Part shown: positions 1-13,122 of the stretch, one piece after another
Layout of the letters: each line of letters opens with the position of its first letter
Position numbering within the stretch: the stretch's first letter is position 1
From: Primula veris
Lineage: Eukaryota > Streptophyta > Magnoliopsida > Ericales > Primulaceae
Length of the DNA stretch: 64,000 bases
Assembly: GCA_963682055.1 (NCBI GenBank)
Contig: OY821750.1
Coordinates: 3,288,501 to 3,352,500, forward strand
Reading direction: 5' to 3'
Notes under the pieces: model-generated
Database searches by the model: none
Told to the model about the DNA's origin: nothing
Seen by the model: only the letters and a program-made list of their open reading frames with translations
Program-made: the position numbers and the translations under genes

Positions 1-1636
1 TTATTATTTTTTGTACTTTGATGCTACATAAAATTTTTTTAAAAAAGAAAACTTTCATACTACATGATGTTACATTATATGTATCAAATATTAAATAAGA
101 CATGAGAATAAAATTAAGTATGTTTTTTGTACTAATCAATGATTCTTCTAAAATTATGTCATAATGCCGTCAATCCAGATTCATATGATTATGTATGCCA
201 TTTTTTGTGTGAAGATATGGCTAAGTTTTTTTTTTTTTTAAGTAAGCATGGGATTAAATCAGAACCAAAAAATGACCTACTCCGCAAGCCGGGGAAGGTC
301 TTAAAGGGTTACATCCGACAAGAAACATTTTAGGTTCTTGACAGTCTTATACATCAAAACTTCCCTGAAATAGTTATACAAAAGTAAAACTAAGGGCATC
401 GTTTCAACAATGAGCTAAAATCCATAAGGATGATAGCACCACTTTTAATATAAGAAGGCAAAAAAGTTCTTGTATGACTAATATATTGTCCCTACTTCTT
501 TTTATTACTCCTTCCTACCCGACAGTTAGGTGCACACTTATCCCACATGAAAAGATATAAAGGATGAAATTTACTAATATACACCAATGACTGGCATACT
601 ATATTAGAGTTAAATTTTTATATGGAAATGTATATTGGACCCTCGGGGCTCGGGGGAAGAATGATCTCCTCCAGAAGTGTGATCTTGCTCTTTTCCTCCA
701 ATGGGTAATTTCTTACTTTAGTAGATTATCCGGAATAGTTTATCGATCAACCGTTAACCAATTTTAAAGGATGGTTTATGTCCAATAGAACCGATCGATA
801 GTGTCTTTGTGGTAATTGACTTCCAATTTAAAAATCACCTCTTCTTTATCTTTCGAGTGCAACTACTCGAGAGTCGTTTTGGCTATTTATTTATTTTTAG
901 GTTTTATTTTCTTAAAAGCATGATGTAGTCACTATAGAATACGTTACTCAATGTAGTGAGGGATAGATACGGTTTCGGCGTATTGAATCGAAGTGCTATT
1001 CGCTTGCGCCATATATTGTGGTTGGGATAATCTAGACTCTACAACGACATCTGTATGTTGTTTCTTTTTTTTAATAGATTCCATAGTGTTGTCGATAATG
1101 TTACAAAGTTATTCACAGTATGCTAAGTTTGCCTTGCAATAAGGAATATAGCCATCTCATATAGTTTGTAAAAGAATTATGAATTTGATATAATATAGGA
1201 GGTTCGACTAACGAGTGTCTCGGACGCAATGTTTAAACATTTAATTCTATTGCAAAATAAAGTTCATTCCATTATAATACAAGTTGCTATTTATTTGAAT
1301 TACTCCTAATTGTTAGATATATATGATCACCAAATCATTACAATATTTCTTAATATAATTTAGTTGACATCACAAAATTATATCATTGCTACAAGTTGCT
1401 ATTTATTTGAATTACTCCTAATTGTTAGGCTCCTATTTGTTTATAAAAAAACACAAAGAAAATGCGAATCTATGTCTTTTTCTAACGCACGGATTTGTCC
1501 AAACTTTTGAATCTTCTTAATTACCACATCTAACGTCAAACCCCATCTTAAATCACATGCCACTCATCCCACCATATTCCATATTCCAATATAGAAATGT
1601 ATTAATCAAAACCCTAGCTATTCTATCAACTAAGAT
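1..1636. other. AT-rich intergenic DNA, nothing recognised
   Basis: No reading frame here resembles a known protein. The only open frames are short and rich in Phe/Lys from homopolymer runs. A short direct duplication (about 35 bp, containing ACAAGTTGCTATTTATTTGA) occurs near 1,282 and 1,390. Nothing else is supported. Confidence 0.6.
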
Positions 1637-1829
1637 CACTACAAAATAATGTTTAATTTAGTAAGAGTTAAAAGCTGTCATGAGTCTGTCGTTAGTTTAA
1701 AAAGTTGTCACAAATCTGTCGCAAATTGACTAAACTGTCACAAAGCCGTCACATAAACCGTCGCTAATAAGCACGTAACAAAAAATAATATCAATAATCC
1801 CGTCGCTATTTGAGTATTTTTTTATAGTG
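1637..1829. mobile_element. CACTA-like MITE (non-autonomous)
   Basis: The segment starts CACTACAAAATAA and ends TTTTTTTATAGTG, so the termini read CACTA...TAGTG as in CACTA (En/Spm) elements. The interior repeats short CTGTCACAAA/CCGTCAC motifs, as expected of subterminal transposase-binding repeats. It is 193 bp with no coding capacity. No clean 3 bp target duplication is visible (GAT on the left, GGT on the right), so it is old or the ends are slightly misplaced. Confidence 0.5.
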
Positions 1830-2987
1830 GGTACCAATTTTTTATTTGGTCTTTATAGTTTAAAATGAAACGTTAACAGCCTCGAGTTAGTATAGAGACA
1901 TGCGTTAGTCGATAACTTTTTTATACTAGTATAGAGACATCCTTCATAGTCTTAAATTTTTTCATTTAAAATGTTAAACTCGATCCGTAATATTTTGATA
2001 AATTTAAATAATCAAGGTATGTACATAACAACTACGAGAATTTAGGAGAAGAAAAACGATATGCTTTCAAATAATATATATCAAGATGACTTCCTTTTTC
2101 CTCATTATATATGCTACCACACTCATTTTATGTTTCTAAATAATTCTACTATAAAGATTACTACGCTTTTATATCTAGGCAACCAGAGACGAAGATAGGC
2201 ATTATAAATAAAATAAAATAAAATGGTGTCAAAACCGCAAATGGATTGTCCAATATCTTTTTTCTTATTTAGGATCACTTTTCGTCTTTAATTAATTAGT
2301 ATAAAATATTTCGTTTTTTATAATTAAGGAAACCATTACGGTACAACTGAAAGTATAGCTACCAAGTTTTATTTTTGTTGAAGATACTATAGAATTATTC
2401 TTATAATTGACCTGAGGACTGAAATAACTAAATAATTAAATGGTGTGTGAATTAATTGTAGGAAGATATGGTCAAGTTGACGATGGTCGAGTAACAGTAG
2501 AAAATGTACATTTTTCTACGTGCCACGTTGCTATTATGGTCAGCGAGCATCTTGCTAACTTATAATAAAATTCTAAATAAAACTTCAATTTTTTTGTCAT
2601 CTTTCTTCTGTTGATTACAAATATTCTAAATACAGGATTAACGCTTATTTCAAATAAAATAAAATTACAGGAACGCATTATATATTTATATATACTCTTT
2701 TTATCAAGAGACTATATATATACATTAGAATTATAACTTATGATAGAAAAGGATTTATTTTCCTTTAAAATTTTAGAAATCATGTTGATATTCAATGGAT
2801 TATATATATATATATATATATGGCGAGACTTTAATGTGATTAAAATTCTGGCATAAGAGGTTATATTGAAAACAATATTTTATTGCTAATTTTTATTTTT
2901 ATTACATGTCCATTTTCAACTTTATGATATTTTATATCTTATCAAGCGCAACTTATTCTTTGTTTATGAAATCTCAATAATCATATA
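1830..2987. other. AT-rich intergenic DNA with a (TA)n tract
   Basis: No gene is recognised. A short TA microsatellite lies near 2,803-2,821. The open frame at 2,472-2,678 (minus) has no recognisable domain and is treated as chance. Confidence 0.5.
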
Positions 2988-3596
2988 CAGCGTCGGAACC
3001 AGGATTCAATTTTTTGGGGCTGTTAATTTTTTGTTTTGTTAATAACAATAAACGGTATAAAAAACCAAAAAAATCTGGAGTTTAAAACTTAGCTGACTTG
3101 TCCATTGATCTAAAATTTTAAAACATTGATTTTTTTAAGTACAATAACAATAAACAATAAACGGTATAAAAAACCAAATAAACTTAAAGATTAAAATTTA
3201 ACTGATTTGTCTATTGATCTAAAAATTTCAAACGATATAGAAAAATTGACTACAAATACGAATTTATTAGTTTAAAATTTATTGTAATATGACTATGAAA
3301 CTAAATAAAAACATTTATTTATAAAACCTTGTAATAGTAACTTAAAGATGCAATTAATTAATAGATAAGTCAAAAAGTAAACTACTGTTAATTAAATAAA
3401 AAATAAAAAAATAGTCACAAGATTCGAACTATGTAACTTGTGACACAAAACCTTTATGTTTTTCATTTGAACTAAATTACTATTTGTTTATTTATGCGTT
3501 ATTAATGTATAAAACCTTAAATTTCCGAATTTTTCTATATACAAAGAAATATTTTTAAATTTTTTAGAACGATGAAGACACCTTGGTTAGACCCTG
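2988..3596. mobile_element. Degenerate hAT-like non-autonomous element
   Basis: The left end CAGCGTCGGAACCAGG and the reverse complement of the right end (CAGGGTCTAACCAAGG) match at 12 of 16 positions. They begin CAG, as hAT TIRs commonly do. Flanking octamers (ATCATATA and CTAATATG) match at only 5 of 8, so the insertion is old or the call is wrong. Inside, a ~90 bp block containing AACAATAAACGGTATAAAAA is directly duplicated (about 3,045-3,130 and 3,150-3,236). No transposase coding sequence is seen. Confidence 0.42.
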
Positions 3597-5220
3597 CTAA
3601 TATGAGTGATATTTTGGTCCTGTGGTACAAATTAAGCGCCATAATATACTCCGTAGTCATTACGAAATTTTCTTTTGGTAATCATTTAATAAGTACCCAA
3701 TCACAAGTAGTTTTGGTCATTTTACATTTCATAGATCATGTGTAATGAAACCTAAACAAATTTTTTGAAACCTAAACACACATATTGGAAGAATTAATGT
3801 AGACTGTAGTATAACAATGTGTAAAAGGATCGAGGAAGTGTACATTTTCTATTTAAATATATAAAAAATAAATTATACTTATTAATTTAGAAAATTCCAA
3901 TAAAAACCGATAAGTTGGACCCACTAAAGTATGGAATGATTTTCACACCCAATTCAACAGTTTTTCTCATAAATTCTAGATATTCCTTGCTCGTGTGGGT
4001 TTATATTTATTGAATGTAATACATATATATATATATATATATATATATGTGTATCGTTTTATTGAATTATATTTATGCCATTAGTAACAACTTGAAAAAA
4101 GTTTCCCCCTCTCAACTCCCGTATGCTTTTGTTCACGAGGATCATGACAAGTTTCCAGCTGACCACAAAGTATATTGGTTTCTGCAAAAGAAATAGCTAT
4201 AGTCATTAGTACCATGAGTTTAAGAAAGAAATAAAGAGATCAAGAATCAGAATATTCTTTTTTGCATGAAATTTACATTTTATTAATTCATGAAGGATAT
4301 TTTTACAGCTTTTGAGACCAAACACTTTTTTTTCAAAAGTACACATACTCTATAAAAATAAGAATATTAATATAATCTGTGAAATAAAACATGATTAGTA
4401 AATAGTTTATAAGATCTACACATTAAGTTAAAGAGTTTTCTTTATTTTATCTCCATATATATATATATATATATATATAGATAAGAACGGATCAACAGAC
4501 TTCATAATTATTTGTAACTTTTATGCATAAAATAATATGCTATAAATTTAAAGACAATATCTTCTGTTTTCCGCTTAGAATTTAGATAATAATGTGTAAC
4601 TTCTTACACAAAAGAAAATGAGAGTAAATTTTTAAAAAATATTCGTTAGTTTGAGCCGACAAATTTAATCTTTTTGTCGGCTAAGACTAAGATGACTCTT
4701 TAGCCGACAAATTTCAGCTTCCTCAGCACAACTTTTGTCAGGAACGAAAGTTTTCCTTGTATGTATAGTATCATCGATTCCAAAAAATAATCACCATATA
4801 TATAATTAAATAAATCTGATTTTTTTTTATCTGGTATATTTTTATGCTAATTTATTTTGGATGTAGAAAATTAATATAATTAAAGGTAATTAACAATCCA
4901 AAGATTATGCAATATATACAGAAACTCAAGAAAGAAACGAAAAAATCCACACGGAATTGCCACCAATTTTCGTAATATATAGTATTCCAATATATACATC
5001 AAATGTGACGCAATTAAAATTAATGGCATGATACATATCTATTTGATTCGATTTAGCTATGGATTGGAAATTAATGAGAATTATGATATATATCTAAAAA
5101 GAAAAAGGGTGGTCTACTTGTGAGAATAATAAAGAGTACAGCTTAGTTATGCAAGATAATACAACCTGTAAAGTCAACTCTAATCAGTAGTATTTTATTT
5201 TATAGAAATATATATATATA
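3597..5220. other. AT-rich intergenic DNA with microsatellites
   Basis: No gene is recognised. (TA)n tracts lie near 4,022-4,048 and 4,456-4,479. A short hairpin with stem AGCCGACAAA / TTTGTCGGCT lies at about 4,653-4,683, with a third copy of the stem word 15-20 bases further on. The hairpin may be part of an unrecognised MITE. Confidence 0.5.
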
Positions 5221-5552
5221 TATATGAACATCATGAAAAACACCCAACTAAACACTTTTTCATAAAAACGCTCCAAATCAAGATTTGGTTAATGCAAATC
5301 TCCACGGTTTCACGACGGAAACACAAATATGCGTCTTGTTTTTTTTTTCTGAGATGTATAATGACATGTTTTGAATTTTTAAATTTTACCATAATTTCGA
5401 AACATGTCATTATACATCTCAGAAAAAAAAAAAACAAGACGCATATTTGTGTTCCCGTGGTGAAACCATTGAGATTTGCATTAACCAAATCTTGATTTGG
5501 AGCGTTTTTACGAAAAAGTGTCTAGTTGGGTGTTTTTCATGATGTTCATATA
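5221..5552. mobile_element. Foldback MITE, near-perfect 332 bp palindrome
   Basis: The two halves are near-exact reverse complements. The left arm begins TATATGAACATCATGAAAAA and the right arm ends with its complement. Arms of about 150 bp flank a loop of about 30 bp at the centre (~5,372-5,402). Both arms carry the word CAAATATGCGTCTTG and an A- or T-run. A transcript would fold into one long hairpin. A related copy lies at 63,564-63,800. Reading frames inside are artefacts of the palindrome. The superfamily is not clear because no target duplication outside the palindrome could be identified. Confidence 0.85.
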
Positions 5553-8500
5553 ACATTTACCTATATATATATACAGGTTACTAATTACTTTATTTATACT
5601 ATATGCATGAGAGTACGTGAACCTATTAATGCGGATCTACCTCTTCTTACGTCAGAATGTCTGTCTTAATTTGTTCCCCATGCCATCTATATCTCCATTC
5701 GGTCGGAAGTTAAGTACAGACTATTGGAGGCAACGGGTCGAAAGTTAAGTACAGACCATTGAATGTAACGATATCTTTTATATTTTTGAAAATTATGATT
5801 TTTAAAATTTTTACTGTGTATTTTTACTAAAATAAGATAAAGACGATGATTTAACACGTTAATTTTTTTAATTCATTTAGCTTTTAATAATTTATATAAA
5901 TTTTAGCACTACCGTTTACTATTCCTGGATTCGTCACAGATTCTAATGGATATATTCAGCACAATGATGTTACAGTGATGTGCTAATATATCTTAATCAA
6001 ACAATGTGAATACTAAATCCATACCTAATCATGTTTTTTTATAAGTTGTTGACTCGAAGTAGAAAGGGTTATGAAGATTTGTTTATGTTGGATATTATTA
6101 GATTTAAGAGGTCTCTTTTCTTAGAGGATTAAACAAGTGAAGGATCATTTTCATCAAATTAAATCATTTAAATTATGAACATTCTTCAGTATTTTATCTG
6201 AATACTGATTAACCCATCAAGACAATGATAAAAAGTTGGGAGAACAAAATTTATAACACGCTGTATGTTGTCATCAGTTCAATATAAAAAAAGTGTTTTA
6301 AGGAAACGGAAGTTTTTGTGTTCAAAAGTTTCCATATAATGCCTTAGATATATACTAATTATTAAAAATTGTAATTAATTTGTACTCATCGGAAATTAAA
6401 CTAGTCGCGTTGTTAGAAAAGAAAGTGACGGAGCGGAAACTCTGATCTAATCCACGGATATGAAAGGAGACTTGTCGACTGAGCATGCATGTCCTTCTAT
6501 ATCACGTGAAAAGCTTCCTATCCATCAGCACCAAAAAGTCTTCAGTCGAAAAAAATTACCAGAGTTGCATTCATCATTAAAAAATTTAAGAGCTTATAGC
6601 ATCTGAATCAATATCTTTATCAAACTTTTTAAATTTGTAAATAAAAATACACTTTTTAGATTTTGAGAATTCATTTATATTTTGTATCATATTCCAAATT
6701 CTCTTATAACCTATCTATAACAATTATTATATTATTAATATAATTAAAATTTAAAGTGACAATGTAAATGAATGAAGCAGACAAGAACTTGTAATAAAAT
6801 ATTGTTACTTTATTTTGGTGAGTATGAGTGATACTCTCTTAATATAAATAGTTCAAATTACTTTATCTATTTATAAAGAGTGAGTTGTGAGATTGATGTG
6901 AGACCATTTTTTGTTCAATTCTTTTTATTAAAACAGAGTTATCACATTTGGTAAGAGTGTGATGTAAAGAAGGGGATGAGTTATTTTTTAAACAGATGAA
7001 GAACTCATATTATGCCATAAAAAACAATTTCCCCTTTAATATTTACACGAAAAAAATACACTAGCCAAATTGGACAGAGAAAAATGACGAAAATAGGTGC
7101 ATCTTTTTGGTAATAGGTTTTTTTAATTTTGTTTTTATTATTTGAATCGTTTCATAATAAGGTCGTTTTGACCATTACGGTATTGATTAAAAAAAAGTGG
7201 GTCTCTCTACCATCTATATATATATATAAAAAAGGTAAACTATTTGTAAATATACGATATGCTACTCGAAATGTGCATAGGCTACTCCAGTACTCTGTTA
7301 CGTTACTAACATATGCATGAAAATATAGTGGGAAAAAACAGGATTTCAACGTAGCATTATATGGTAGCATACGTGAATAGAATTTAAATATGCACCTTTT
7401 CGATTTAAGACAAAAAAGAATAAGCATTTTTTTACAATTTAACAACTTGACCCTTAGACAAATGTCACTGGAATAAATTATATGGAACACAATCAACCAC
7501 ATCAAGATAAGAGTTTTAAATAAGGTTATTAATGTGTCGTAGCAATCATTTTTTTTTTTAATCTAAAAATTCACATGAAAATTCAGATTTTGGGAAAAGG
7601 TATTATATATCTCTATCCTAACCAAGAATCTTGCCGGTCCCTTCTCAGCGGCATCCCACCAACTGTTGATTTTTAGATATAAAAAAATATTGTTTTGGTA
7701 AAATAAAATTACGAAACTCGGAAGTTGGAGAAATTATGTAGCTGAAATTGGAATTAAAAATAAGTATAAGCGCATGCTGCTAATTAATTACAAATTGAAG
7801 GTGGAAAACTCACTTGGCATTTCCCATAGTTTTAAAAAAAAAAAAAAAAACTTAAAAAACGTTATTTATATTTTGTTTCAACGAGATACGTTCAATGGTA
7901 AAAGGGAAAAATAAATTAACTTAAAAGCCACTCATTTCTACTTATCAATTAGCTAGCAATATTAATAGTATATACTGTTATGAATATGATCAACATTTTT
8001 CAAAGATATATACTATCATACCACCACTAAAGCAGCAGATCACAATATTACGACCCATGCGAATCTTCGCGTTGCGCCATCTCAAAATATCAATATTTTC
8101 CGTATAAGGCAAATTAGTATCGGCAGAAGAATCGTCTTATATAAGCCAAACATTTGTGCAAATTCCAACAACGTTTTCCACAAAAGCAAAACACTTCAGA
8201 GATAGTAATTAGTGCTAATGCCTTTTTTTTTCCCTCGAAAGTGTTAAGTGCTTATGCCTAATGCATTACATATACCAACGCTATGTGAAATCATTATTAT
8301 TTGCCAAATCTTATATAAGAAGAAAAATGAATACATCATCGTTTAATTATTAATTGATAAGGAAAAAAAATAGAAGACTTAAATTGTAAGTAAATCCTCC
8401 TTACTATCACCAATGCCTTTTAAAGTTGTGCGGCCCGAGAAGCGAGGACGAAATCGGGTCAAAACGGACAGTATTAATGATAGTAAGCAGATGGTTGCGG

Positions 8501-9340
8501 TTTGGTCAGAGCAGATAATGAGAGAGGTACACGATATGATTTACAATTATGTGAGCATGCACATGGAAAAGACGGGGTCAAGCCTATTTAGTATCAAATA
8601 TATGTTGTCACGCAAAAATGATGACTTCAAAGTCTACTTTGTCAGGAAGATACATAAAATCTTTGTAATTGTTAAGTAATTGATAAAAAAAAAATCATTT
8701 AAGTTGTAGGACCAAAATACATACACATACGCGTAATATTTTTTTACTATTTAAGTTTAAGCTCACATCACATATTCCATGCTTTATTCTTTAACCCTAG
8801 ATTAGTTTACTTGTATATGTGGGTGACAATAACTTGAGAGTTAAAGGTCTATATTCTTTGTGTTAGTTTTGATTAATGGAGGAAATGGTCTATATATATC
8901 TTGTTTGGCGGAATAAATAAATTAAATTATTTTAGAAGAAAATGAAAGTACATGATGCATGTTTCTATTAAAGTAATAAATATTACTCATTTACACATTT
9001 CACAAACTTATCTAACGTAACTACACGTATCTCCTCCCTTTTATAAGGGATGGAAATGAAGTGAACACACTCTGAAAATAATTTAAAATACGATTTTTAT
9101 GTTCAAATTAGATAGAATTTAATCAAAGCCTAATAGATAGAATTTAGTCAAACCCTTTCAATAAACATTTTTTGAGTATATAAGAGTATCAAATGGGCAA
9201 TTAAAAGAGAGGCAAAGATCAAATGTTTTATTCTATAAAAAGGGCAGAAGAATTTTCATCTCTGTATCTAAAATACGTATTAAATTGTTTCGCCTAATTA
9301 CATTAATATTGATTTTGTTTCCAAATTATTTGTTTTTTCA
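5553..9340. other. AT-rich intergenic DNA, no gene supported
   Basis: Two imperfect tandem copies of a ~46 bp block with the word AAGTTAAGTACAGAC occur at about 5,700-5,765. An 88-codon open frame at 8,413-8,679 (+) has a charged N-terminus but no recognisable domain. A short direct repeat (TAGATAGAATTTA) lies near 9,111-9,150. Nothing else can be supported. Confidence 0.5.
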
Positions 9341-9379
9341 CATTGCCTTGCATATACATAATTAAAAAAGTCTTCAAAT

Positions 9380-11100
9380 TTTTTGAAACGAAAAAAAACG
9401 TCCGACCCGATCTGGAAAACCCTGCACTTTCTCTAGAAATTAAAATGTGTGCACTTATACATGAGTCGCACCATGTTGGGTCGGGTCAAAACTCAGTTTT
9501 ATGCCATCCCTATCTATCACAAACTCTCCTCCATGGTCCAGATTTGAAACCATGGCTTATCTTTTGGCCATCCAGTGAGTGTTTTTTACCGCAAAAAACA
9601 ACATTGGCCATTAGTCATTCCTATTTTATTCTCGATCAAGTTTCCTGAAGTCCTACTGGAATATTGCTAAGTTGGTTCTTGCAAATTCGAATAGCAACAA
9701 CGTGGGGAGCTTGATGCCCCTACCTAGGAGCACTTGAAGAAAATAAGTTACTAAAGCTTCGAAAATGGTGGGGTGCACCATGCACACGGTGTTAGAGTTT
9801 TGGCTATATGGTACTTTACCCTGAGAGCTGGTACACGTCCAGGTTGGTTGGCTTCGCCCCTGGTCCAGACAATAAGCTGCTCCTCTAGCCGAGAAACCTG
9901 ATGAGCGTGATAAGGACTTTATCAATCATATTTGTCAAAAAGTTATTATACTTGCTCAGACTTTAAAGAAGCCACCCAAAGGTCTTCTCGACCTAAGACC
10001 TCTAAAGCTTCATGATCATGTCGCTCTGCCAAGAGATTCCTACCACGAAGATTGTTAATGGTGAATTTGGGGTTGAAAGTAATGATGTTGTTATACTGCT
10101 GTGGACACCGTACCGTTTTCCAAACGTAAGAGAAAGCCCCTACCGGTGACGGCAAAGAAAGTCAAGCCGGTGCATGGGATTATCTAGAGTGCAACCATGC
10201 ATGGCCCTGAAGAATCAGCCTTGTGATCGATATGGAAGGCAACATGCTCCCCACTCAGAACCGGAGCTAGAGTTTTGAGGGCTCTAAGCCATTAAAAAAA
10301 TGTGGCATTTTCTGTTGTAAAATAGCATTAAATTTAGAGATTAAAAAGATAAATAAATGACAAAATATTTAGCTCAAGTTTATCAAAATGCGACATCTTA
10401 TGCAAATTTTGTCAAAAAAACCCGAAATCAAAATCATATTAGAAAAAAAAAAACAAAGTATGTTAATTTTTAAAAAAATGTATATATTTTTCGGCTATAT
10501 TTAATATATAAGACAAGAAAAAGTATAACTCAAAATATGAGTTCTACATATATAATTAGTTATGTAAAAATTAAACAAAAAGAAATATGGGAAGGGAGGT
10601 TCAAACATGGGCCTATAGTGAACCCAACTTCTTAAGTATACAATTGTAACCATTTTAACCCAACTTCTTAAGTATACAATTGTAACCATTTTTACATCAA
10701 TATCTATTATAAATAATTAGGAAAATAATTATACAAAATATACATTTGCGAAAATGGAGGCTCTAAAATAAGTCGGTTTTTTAGGGCTCTAGACCCGTGT
10801 CTCTTGGACCTAGGCTCAAAACCAGCCCTGTCCCCCACTGCTGAAAACCGCTCTTTTATTCGCTGATAATGATGTCGAGGGGGTATATATCTTACATGCT
10901 TTATGCTTTCTTCATTCGACTTCCCACTTATTGCAAGAAAGGATTTTTAATGTCCTGGTAGTTCTTCGCACTCTTACCACCTCAATTGGTGTCACTCTCT
11001 TTCCGGGCCAGTATAATCATATGTTTTGCTCAATGAACAAGGCACCGATGGGTGGTACCCTGAACCTTTCCCTTCAACATTTATTGGTACAACTATTTAA
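9380..11100. other. Unclassified relic with unusual base composition, split by a hAT element
   Basis: From about 9,400 to 10,255, and again from 10,831 to about 11,070, the DNA is visibly less AT-rich than its surroundings. It has short open stretches on both strands but many stops. The two parts abut the hAT-like element at 10,256-10,830, so they look like one older sequence later interrupted. I could not match it to a protein family. A decayed retroelement interior or a decayed gene are both possible. Confidence 0.35.
10256..10830. mobile_element. hAT-like non-autonomous element with target duplication
   Basis: The left end starts CAGAACCGGAGCTAGAG and the right end finishes AAAACCAGCCCTG, so both termini start with CAG when read inward. 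The direct repeat TCCCCACT (10,248-10,255) is matched by TCCCCCACT (10,831-10,839), an 8 bp target duplication with one extra C, typical of hAT. The interior is non-coding. It contains a 37 bp tandem duplication at about 10,620-10,692 (word CAACTTCTTAAGTATACAAT). It interrupts an older, less AT-rich sequence. Confidence 0.65.
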
Positions 11101-11906
11101 AAATTGGTACATATCTATGCATCTCTTTCTCTTTATCGTCGATGCTCAACGATTCTGCATATATATGTACTAATTCTTAAACAAATATATATTATAGATC
11201 AAGTTTCGCTTCATGAAGTTAAATGTTTTTCTTATTCATTTTACGAAACTACTTTTGCTTGTAATTAATTTCGATGGTATGATTTTATGTTATCATTCAA
11301 GTTATAAGTTGGATTGTTTTTAACTTTTAATTTTATGATATCCATTAAGTTTATTGAGATGACAACTCAAACCCATTCCAACAACATGAATGAATGTATG
11401 AGGAATTTCATCACTTACTTACAATTTAAACAACTTATTTCTTGAAAATACAAATCATTTAATCTTTCTTTTAATTAGCAGTAATGCTATGTGCACACAC
11501 CATTACACAGACCCAAACACAGACGACATATGGGCAGAATTATATGAGTGAGATTATTCCATATTTTAAAAGTTAGTGGATTATCCACTGTACACTTGTT
11601 ACAATGTGTACACATCCGTGCATATCTATCGGGGCACGTAGCATTTTTGTTTAATTAGGTCGGTACTATCAATACAAAATTAATAAAAACACAAACTTGC
11701 ATAAAGCTGAAATTAGAAACACAGATAAACTCAAATTCAAAATTCAAACTACATAAAACCAAATATTAACAAAAAGAGATTTGGGTCGGAGTTGGGGAGG
11801 CGATGGTGCGAGGAGATTCTATTTGCGAGTTGAGTATTAACAAAGAGAGAAAATGTGTTGTAGATGAATCTAATTGGAATAGTATCTTACTGATTCGAAA
11901 CTAGGA

Positions 11907-12370
11907 TATTACATGTACTAACACTCTATTTTGTTTTTAAGCCTTCTACAATTATTTTTTTCTTTTACTTCCCTCTACTTACAATATTTCTCTTTTTTGG
12001 GAACCAGGTGTTAAATACTTAACAGAATTGACAACACGTGTCATCACATGATCCATTTCCGTTAATGGTAGGGGCAAATATTGTCAAATATTGTCAATTA
12101 AGGGGCAAACTTAAAAAAATTGTTGGATAAACTTAAAAAAAGCCAAAAAAAGTATGTATTAGGTGTAAAAAGACGTCGGACTGGCTCTGATTTAGACCCA
12201 TTGTTAACGCTTTAACGAAAATGGGTCACGTGATAGCACGCATTGTCAATTATGTTAAGTATTTCACACCTGATTCCTAAAAAACAGAAGGATTGTAAGT
12301 AGAGTGAAGCGAAAGAAAAAAATGGTAGTAGGAGGCTAAAAAACGAAATGGGGTGTTAGTACAAGTAATA
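11907..12370. mobile_element. Long-TIR (Mutator-like or foldback) MITE
   Basis: The left arm (from about 11,907; TATTACATGTACTAACAC) is inverted at the right end (to about 12,370; GTGTTAGTACAAGTAATA). Similarity continues inward for roughly 160 bp on each side, including ACTTACAAT and AGGTGT(T/G)AAATACTTAACA. The non-repeated centre is about 130 bp. Long TIRs without a coding region fit a Mutator-type MITE. No convincing target duplication is visible. Confidence 0.6.
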
Positions 12371-12484
12371 AAAACAAAAATAACCCCTTAACTTTCGCTT
12401 CCAGGTTTACGCGTAATGCTACTTTTCTTTCTCACTAACATAAATTAATAATCACTTTCTAATATATAAAAAAATCAATTTTAT

Positions 12485-13122
12485 TGTTGGATATTAATGG
12501 TCATCTTGCGCCTTACTCTATTGGCCTATCTTGGACTTTACTACCATATGTAACCCTAGCATCTATTATATAAAGAGGGTCAGGAGTATCTTGATGTATC
12601 ACACACACTCATATTAATGAATAAACACTTCGTTTTGTTGTGTCTCTCTATATTCCCTCCCTATATCTATATACATATATATGTGACATAATATGTCACA
12701 CAACACGTTATCGGCAATTTGCTCGTGGAGACTACGATATACGTTCGCGGATATTGGAGATTTTTGGTAAACGCACAGATATTGGGTATCTATAAATCTT
12801 GAGATTTTTCCTGATTTTTAAGATTTTGCTATATCGACTTTCACCAACATACCGTACGTAAGTTACAATCTAGATAATTGATCATTGCCATGTAATATTT
12901 ATTTACTGCCATGTGTAAAATATGTTAATTTGCGAAATCATATATTTTCACATTTAAGTTGAAAAGATTATGAAACTTTTCCAACTAGGCTCACCTATTT
13001 GGATACGATGTTTAGAAAAGATATATGCGGAAGTCGATATCTTAATGAGGTCTGGTTTTAAGTGGTATTAGTGCCCTCCACCCTCACCGTCTTTATTGGT
13101 CGTGTTCAATTAGAGTTACCGA
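12485..13122 (+). mobile_element. Truncated Copia element: 5' LTR plus leader
   Basis: Positions 12,485-12,705 match the 214 bp LTR of the full Copia element at 43,793-50,636. They start TGTTGGATATTAATGG and end GTCACACAACA. They are followed by the same primer-site region (CGTTATCGGCA) and leader. About 500 bp of leader present in the full element is missing, and the copy stops at about 13,122 in the word ACCGAAAG. There the sequence passes directly into F-box coding sequence. No 3' LTR follows. Confidence 0.8.

Noticed and set aside
139..333. 64-codon open frame near the left edge
   Set aside because: Composition is driven by a T-run and no domain is visible.
5231..5495. Overlapping open frames on both strands of the palindrome
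   Set aside because: Both encode the same peptide because the DNA is an inverted repeat. No gene is implied.
8413..8679. 88-codon open frame with a basic N-terminus
   Set aside because: No recognisable domain, ordinary AT-rich flanks and no conserved copy in the window to compare. Chance cannot be excluded.
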